A DNA stretch of 35,658 bases. Source: Acidimicrobiia bacterium. GTDB taxonomy: Bacteria > Actinomycetota > Acidimicrobiia > Spongiisociales > Spongiisociaceae. How positions within the stretch are numbered: position 1 is the first letter of the stretch; each line of letters begins with the position of its first letter. The notes under the pieces were generated by a model. That model was not told the origin of the DNA, searched no databases, and saw only the letters and a list, made by a program, of their open reading frames with translations. Positions 31,498-35,658 of the stretch are shown piece by piece. The position numbers and the translations under genes were made by a program. The stretch is from positions 1 to 35,658 of the forward strand of contig QIDH01000063.1 in the NCBI GenBank assembly GCA_003229305.1, in the 5' to 3' direction.

Positions 31498-33012
31498 TCA
31501 GCCGCTGAATTCGGCACTGTCGGGGTCGACGATCAGCCCTGAAACGTCTACGGCCTCAAAAGCCGAACCGGGGATCGTCTTCAGTTCGTTGAGCAAATCG
31601 TTGTCCCAGCGTTCGTCAGGCGCACCGGAGATGAACCAATCTGAGCCGTTGTCGGCCAGGATCAGTCCGTATTCCTTGAAGGCAGTGAGAATCACCTGGA
31701 TCTGTGGATCGAATCCGCTGATGTCGAAATCCGCTCGCATCCGGAAACGCTGGCCCATCGGTGGGACGTTCAGGTCGGTGATCGACGAGGCTTCATGCCT
31801 GGCCGGCCAGACGTAGGCGCTCTGGGTTTGGGCCGCAGTGAATCTGATCGCGTGTTCGATCGTGCCGGCAGCCACTTCGTCATAGCGGACGAGCCCTGGG
31901 TAGATGGGTAGGCCCGCCGCGTCCGCGGAGGTCCATGTGTCGGGTCGGAGATTGTTGGACCGAAGATCGAACACCGCGCCATTGGCCGCGTCCCAAGATC
32001 CGTCTCCGTTGGGGAACGAGGAGAAAGTCTCGTAGAGGACGCAGTTATCGGTGTCAACGACGATCACGTGCCGATCGCCAGAGCTACTCTGGCCACCCTC
32101 GACGGGGGCGTCGGGTGGGATCGGGTATGGCCCGTCATCGCTTTCGTCTCCGTAGGCCGTCCAGTTGACATCGACCTTGGTCTGGGTGCCGTCGACCTCG
32201 ACGAATGGGATACCGATCGGGCTGTCAGAGCCAGCCGGGAAAACGCCGGACCCGAAATCGGGATGCAGGTTCCCCGAACCGATCGAAGCAACGTACGCCG
32301 CCGACCGTGAGTCGAGCGGGAGGTCGTCTACTCGCCTATTCCAGATATTGTTGGACGGAAAGATGGAGCAGCGCGCCGGGGGAAAGATTGGGGTCAGACC
32401 CTGCGCTCTCGCCAGGAAGGAGGCCATCTGATCTCGGCGCACGTCGTCCAGCGGGCAATAGAGCCTTGGGTCGGTGGAAGAGCAGCCAGCGGTCACACCG
32501 GCTTCGGCCAGGCGCTCGATCTCGCTCTCGAAAACCGAGCTGTCGTCATCGTCGAAAGCGTCCGATCCTGCCCCTTCCGTGTACCCGTAGGCGCGAACCA
32601 GGAAGGCGGCCATCTGACCGCGTGTGATAAAGCCGTCCGGGCAGTATGAGTTTCCCGTCGGGTCGCAGCCGAGGGTCACACCCGCCTCGGCCAGACGGTT
32701 GATGTCATCTTCGAAGACCGAACCGTCGTCGTCTGAGAAATGGTCCTGAGTAGCCGCGGGAAGGTTGACCGCTCGGTTGATGAAAGCTGCCATTTGGCCC
32801 CTGCTCACGATGTCGCTCGGGCAGTAGAGCTCGGGCCCACAACCAAGCGTGATGCCTTGCGCCGCTATGGCTTCGATATTGCCCTCGTGCACATTGCCAT
32901 CGTCATCGGTGAACGTTCCACCTGGTTCCAGCTCTTGGGCGGGCAGGGCTCCAGGACCGGCCAGACCTGCGACGAGCAGCACGGCGATGGCCATTGCCAA
33001 ACGTCTTCTCAT
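31498..33012 (-). CDS. Secreted surface protein with three SLH-like repeats and an uncharacterised C-terminal domain
   Basis: This is a 504-residue exported protein. A signal peptide covers about 1-25 (cleavage near LPAQ). Three SLH-like repeats (33-82, 91-141, 151-202) each carry a Cys pair (58/64, 116/124, 177/186) and the GxTxGC...YCP...RxQMAxF signature, the same module as in the protease at 12545-15703. Residues 213-504 form a single domain with NIWNRRVDDLPLD, HPDFGSG, a GxPF segment, SGDRHVIVVDTDNCVLYE, PGLVRYDEV and YVWPARHEAS; I do not know its function. It may be a surface hydrolase or binding domain. Start support: AGGAG 7 nt before the ATG. A TTGAAA-16-TAGGTT promoter-like pair lies at about 33064-33091. 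Confidence 0.9.
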   Translation of the reverse strand: MRRRLAMAIAVLLVAGLAGPGALPAQELEPGGTFTDDDGNVHEGNIEAIAAQGITLGCGPELYCPSDIVSRGQMAAFINRAVNLPAATQDHFSDDDGSVFEDDINRLAEAGVTLGCDPTGNSYCPDGFITRGQMAAFLVRAYGYTEGAGSDAFDDDDSSVFESEIERLAEAGVTAGCSSTDPRLYCPLDDVRRDQMASFLARAQGLTPIFPPARCSIFPSNNIWNRRVDDLPLDSRSAAYVASIGSGNLHPDFGSGVFPAGSDSPIGIPFVEVDGTQTKVDVNWTAYGDESDDGPYPIPPDAPVEGGQSSSGDRHVIVVDTDNCVLYETFSSFPNGDGSWDAANGAVFDLRSNNLRPDTWTSADAAGLPIYPGLVRYDEVAAGTIEHAIRFTAAQTQSAYVWPARHEASSITDLNVPPMGQRFRMRADFDISGFDPQIQVILTAFKEYGLILADNGSDWFISGAPDERWDNDLLNELKTIPGSAFEAVDVSGLIVDPDSAEFSG

Positions 33013-33085
33013 CGGTGAGCTCCTGACCCAGGTCGCCCGATGCTATCGGCGGGTGGTGAAAAACCTACAGTTCGCTGAGCCCCTT

Positions 33086-33928
33086 TCAAGTCTTGGCGAT
33101 GGCCTGGTAGACCTCAGGGCGGCGGTCCCTGTAGAAGGCCCAATGGTGACGGACTTCTTCGATCAGGTCCATGTCCAGATCCCGGATCAGAACCTCGTCA
33201 CTGGTATCAGACGCAGTACCTTCGATGATCTGGCCTCTCGGGTTGGCAAAGTACGAGCTCCCGTAATAATCGGTGTCCTCGAGGTCCTCGCTGCCAACCC
33301 GATTGATGGCACCTACGAAGTATTCGTTGGCCACCGCGGCGGCCGGTTGTTCGAGCTCCCACAGGTATTTCGAATGACCTCTGGTGGTGGCAGAGGGGTT
33401 GAACACGATTTTGGCGCCGGCCAGACCCAGCTCTCTCCAACCCTCCGGGAAGTGGCGGTCGTAACAGATGTAGACACCGATTCGCCCCACCGCGGTGTCG
33501 AACACGGGGTAGCCGAGATTGCCAGGACGGAAGTAGAACTTCTCCCAGAAACCCTCAACCTGGGGGATGTGGGTCTTGCGGTACTTGCCGAGGTATGAGC
33601 CGTCTGCATCGATGACTGCGGCTGTGTTGTAGTAATGCCCCGTGTCCTCCTTCTCAAAGATGGGGACCACGATCACCATGTTGGTCTCGGCGGCGAGCTC
33701 GATCATCGTGGATACGGTCGGCCCATCGGGGATCGGTTCGGCCGAGGCGAAATGCTCGTTGTCCTGACCTGTGCAGAAATATGGGGCATTGAAGATTTCT
33801 TGGAAGCAGAGCACCTGCGCGCCCTGAGACGCAGCCTCCCGTGCGTAGGCGACGTTCTTGTCGACCATCGACTGGCGATCTCCCGTCCACTCGCTTTGCA
33901 CCAGCGCCGCTCGCACCACATTGTTCAT
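33086..33928 (-). CDS. Nitrilase-superfamily amidohydrolase (beta-ureidopropionase / N-carbamoyl amidase type)
   Basis: This cytoplasmic C-N hydrolase of 280 residues has the Glu-Lys-Cys triad intact: E44 in CFQEIF, K118 in YRKTHIP, C155 in ICYDRHFPEG. The YDRHFPEGWRELGLAGA and HSKYLWELEQPAAAVANE blocks fit the beta-ureidopropionase / N-carbamoylputrescine amidase branch, so the substrate is a carbamoylated amine or amino acid. ATG 33928 has GGAGG exactly 5 nt upstream; the frame stays open for over 500 nt further upstream, but that part reads antisense to neighbouring genes. It is divergent from the small membrane protein gene. Confidence 0.92.
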   Translation of the reverse strand: MNNVVRAALVQSEWTGDRQSMVDKNVAYAREAASQGAQVLCFQEIFNAPYFCTGQDNEHFASAEPIPDGPTVSTMIELAAETNMVIVVPIFEKEDTGHYYNTAAVIDADGSYLGKYRKTHIPQVEGFWEKFYFRPGNLGYPVFDTAVGRIGVYICYDRHFPEGWRELGLAGAKIVFNPSATTRGHSKYLWELEQPAAAVANEYFVGAINRVGSEDLEDTDYYGSSYFANPRGQIIEGTASDTSDEVLIRDLDMDLIEEVRHHWAFYRDRRPEVYQAIAKT

Positions 33929-34016
33929 CGAATCCTCCGAGTCAACATTCAAGAACTCCATCCTCGACGACGCATCGGCTTCGTTCAAGGACGAATCTCC
34001 CCCTACCGTATCCGTC

Positions 34017-34334
34017 ATGGGCAGCAAAGACATAGAGTTCGAACTGACTCCATCGAAGGTGATATGGGCGATCATGGCGGTCACCTTTCTGTGGCTGCTC
34101 GGGATGATGATCGTGGCGATCGGGTTCGCGCTGTCCTGGTGCCTAGGGGCGGGATGCCAGACAGCGGCGCCTGATTGGGTCTTTGTTGCCGGGGTAGTCG
34201 TCGGTTTGGGCGTGATGCTGGCCGCCGGGCCGGTAGCAGTGCGGATGACGAAGGCCAGGTGGTCTCTCGTCGCCTCGCTTGGGGGGCCGGTCGTGATGAT
34301 GTTCATGATCTTCGGGCTGCGATTGGTGGCATGA
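34017..34334 (+). CDS. Small integral membrane protein (3 helices)
   Basis: This is a 105-residue protein with three hydrophobic segments (about 16-40, 52-72, 82-104) and a short charged N-terminus. It matches no family I know. The start is ATG 34017, 7 nt after a TACCGT hexamer, with no Shine-Dalgarno, so it may be leaderless. The stop overlaps the threonine synthase ATG (ATGA), so the two are co-translated. Confidence 0.72.
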   Translation: MGSKDIEFELTPSKVIWAIMAVTFLWLLGMMIVAIGFALSWCLGAGCQTAAPDWVFVAGVVVGLGVMLAAGPVAVRMTKARWSLVASLGGPVVMMFMIFGLRLVA

Positions 34335-34697
34335 TTGTGAGCGGGTACGCGTTCGAGCTTCGCTGCACAGTCTGTGGTGCTTCCTACGAACCCGCCCCCG
34401 GTGTGTACACCTGCGCCTCGTGTGGCGAAGTGGGCACTCTCGACGTCCTTTACGACCACGCGGCCATCGGCGACGTGCTGGACCCTGAGCGTCTCGCCTC
34501 ATCAACCGACCGATCTATGTGGCGCTACCGAGATCTTCTCCCGGTCCGCCCCTCGACGTCAGTCACACGTCTCGGGGTGGGGGGAACTGCGTTGGTGCCT
34601 GCGGGTCGACTGGCCGAGGAGTTAGGCGTCGGCCGGCTCCGGATCAAAGATGAGGGTCGGCAGCCGACCGGGTCGTTGAAAGACAGAGCCTCGCGCC
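34331..34697 (+). pseudogene. thrC: Threonine synthase, N-terminal part before a frame-breaking deletion
   Basis: Threonine synthase makes threonine from O-phosphohomoserine with PLP. This first 122-residue part has the N-terminal zinc ribbon found in a subset of the family (C12, C15, C28, C31), the TRLGVGGTALVPAGRL block and the PLP site KDEGRQPTGSLKDRAS, with the Schiff-base Lys at K117. Right after RAS (34693) the frame runs into Arg/Cys/Gly-rich residues unlike the family. The enzyme's next block, VITTASTGNAA, appears at 34701 in the other frame. About 11 residues of the helix that normally links them are missing, so the lesion is a deletion of very roughly 32 nt and not a single-base slip. 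Confidence 0.8.
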
Positions 34698-34700
34698 GAC

Positions 34701-35570
34701 GTGATTACGACTGCCTCCACGGGAAACGCGGCGGCGGCCCTCGCAGGATTGGCCGCGTCGACGGGGCAACGGGCTGTCATCTTCGTTCCGGATGCTGCTC
34801 CCAAGGCCAAGGTGGCCCAGTTACTCGCTTACGGGGCAACGGTTGTTCTGGTGGACGGCAACTACGACTCTGCGTTCAGGCTCAGCATGGAGGCCGTCGA
34901 GCATTTCGGGTGGTACAACCGCAACACCGGCGTCAACCCATACGTCGGCGAAGGCAAGAAGACCGTGGCGCTCGAGATCGCAGAGCAGTCAGGCTGGCGG
35001 GTTCCAGATGCAGTGTTCGTGGGAGTTGGAGACGGATCGATCATCGGTGGCGTGCACAAAGGATTCGCCGACGCTCTCGCCCTCGGCTGGACCGACCGTT
35101 TACCTCGGCTCTTCGGAGTGCAGGCGGCAGGAAGCGACTACATGGTTGCCGCCTTCGAGGCAGGTGAGGACGTCCGAACCAAGCCACCGATCGTGGCCGA
35201 CACCGTTGCAGACTCGATCAGTGCCGACCTGCCGAGAGACCGGGTCAAGGCGGCCGCGGCAGTCTCGGAGACCAGCGGCGCCTGGCTGAGAGTCTCGGAT
35301 GAGCAAATCCTGTCGGCGATCCCGACGGTGGCCGGCCTGTCAGGCGTGTTCCCAGAGCCGGCAGCCGCGGCCCCGTTCGCCGGCCTGCGGATCGCAATCG
35401 AATCGGGCCTGGTCGGAGCCGAAGACGATATTGTGGTGATCTCGACGGGAACCGGGCTCAAGGATGTCGCAGGTGCCATGCGAGGCGTGGAACTCCAGTA
35501 CATCGAAGCAATCCACCTGGCGCCTGGCGAAGATGCAATGTTCGTTCTCAACCGAGGAATGAAACGATGA
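34701..35570 (+). CDS. thrC: Threonine synthase, C-terminal part in the shifted frame
   Basis: From 34701 the frame is family-true over about 289 residues: VITTASTGNAAAALAGLAA (phosphate-binding loop side), VFVPDAAPKAKVAQLLAYGA, GWYNRNTGVNPYVGEGKKT, VFVGVGDGSIIGG, LFGVQAAGSD and VFPEPAAAAPFAGL, ending in TGTGLKD. The GTG at 34701 is only the nearest in-frame start; without the PLP lysine upstream this product could not be an active synthase. It ends in ATGA overlapping the next gene. Together with the previous entry it is either a pseudogene or an assembly error. Confidence 0.85.
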   Translation: MITTASTGNAAAALAGLAASTGQRAVIFVPDAAPKAKVAQLLAYGATVVLVDGNYDSAFRLSMEAVEHFGWYNRNTGVNPYVGEGKKTVALEIAEQSGWRVPDAVFVGVGDGSIIGGVHKGFADALALGWTDRLPRLFGVQAAGSDYMVAAFEAGEDVRTKPPIVADTVADSISADLPRDRVKAAAAVSETSGAWLRVSDEQILSAIPTVAGLSGVFPEPAAAAPFAGLRIAIESGLVGAEDDIVVISTGTGLKDVAGAMRGVELQYIEAIHLAPGEDAMFVLNRGMKR

Positions 35571-35658
35571 TTGATCTCACCGTTGACCAGCCGACCCTGC
35601 ATCGGGTAGCCGCCTACGCAGAGGACCGTGGGATCGTTATTCCTACTCTCGCCCAGAT
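35567..35658 (+). CDS. Start of an unidentified gene (partial, runs off the window)
   Basis: ATG at 35567 overlaps the threonine synthase stop (ATGA), so it is co-translated. The 30 visible residues begin MIDLTVDQPTLHR and continue with AAYAEDRGIVIPTLAQ. They look like the N-terminus of a soluble enzyme, but too little is present to assign a family. Confidence 0.6.
   Translation, partial: MIDLTVDQPTLHRVAAYAEDRGIVIPTLAQ

Noticed and set aside
33929-34459. N-terminal extension of the amidohydrolase to 457 residues
   Set aside because: The extension overlaps the divergent membrane-protein and thrC genes, and a perfect Shine-Dalgarno (GGAGG, 5-nt spacing) marks ATG 33928.
1-35658. CRISPR arrays, insertion sequences, prophage or integrase genes
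   Set aside because: I found no spaced direct repeats, transposase, recombinase or phage motifs in any frame I read.

Overview
The window is a dense, high-GC bacterial chromosome segment of actinobacterial type. The evidence for that is: frequent GTG and TTG starts; many 4-nt ATGA/GTGA gene overlaps; a homodimeric AceE-type pyruvate dehydrogenase E1; several promoters that look leaderless (TANNNT 6-7 nt before the start codon); and secreted proteins with Cys-containing SLH-like repeats. I lean towards an Acidimicrobiia-like lineage, but this is an inference from gene content and was not tested. I see no prophage, IS element or CRISPR array.

Layout. 1-51 is the 3' half of a tRNA-Leu. 420-6173 is one tightly coupled plus-strand operon: OmpR-type response regulator, histidine kinase, single-pass membrane protein, MoxR ATPase, DUF58 protein and a VWA membrane protein. 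6203-8056 (minus) pairs a cyclase-family hydrolase with a class V aminotransferase. 8195-10894 is aceE, which uses a TTG start. 10907-17701 is a minus-strand run: dodecin, two paralogous proteins with a zinc-ribbon-like C-terminus, a secreted subtilisin-like protease with SLH-like repeats, a small lipoprotein, a coiled-coil protein and a methyltransferase.

17754-23011 is an aerobic benzoyl-CoA (box) locus: a perfect 16-bp palindrome abutting a predicted leaderless promoter, boxC (frameshifted), boxB, a TetR regulator, and a convergent benzoate-CoA-ligase-type gene that sits at the end of a gpsA-NUDIX-ligase run. Benzoate would be activated by the ligase, epoxidised by BoxB and ring-opened by BoxC. 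The BoxA reductase and BoxD aldehyde dehydrogenase are not in the window.

24564-27865 holds the YchF GTPase and a CPA2 antiporter with two C-terminal Usp domains that probably starts at a CTG codon. 27890-29593 is an acyl-CoA dehydrogenase. 29600-30400 has almost no protein-coding content except a short FlgM-like frame. It does hold a minus-strand unit made of a promoter, about 168 nt of hairpin-rich sequence and an intrinsic terminator: a candidate unannotated small RNA. 30402-31307 is a DUF368 (polyprenyl-phosphate transporter) gene, and 31498-33012 a second secreted protein with the same SLH-like repeats. 33086-35658 carries a beta-ureidopropionase-like amidohydrolase, a small membrane protein, a threonine synthase gene broken by a deletion/frameshift just after its PLP lysine, and the start of another gene.

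Two conserved genes (boxC and thrC) are interrupted in 35 kb. Both interruptions should be checked against raw reads before they are treated as biological.
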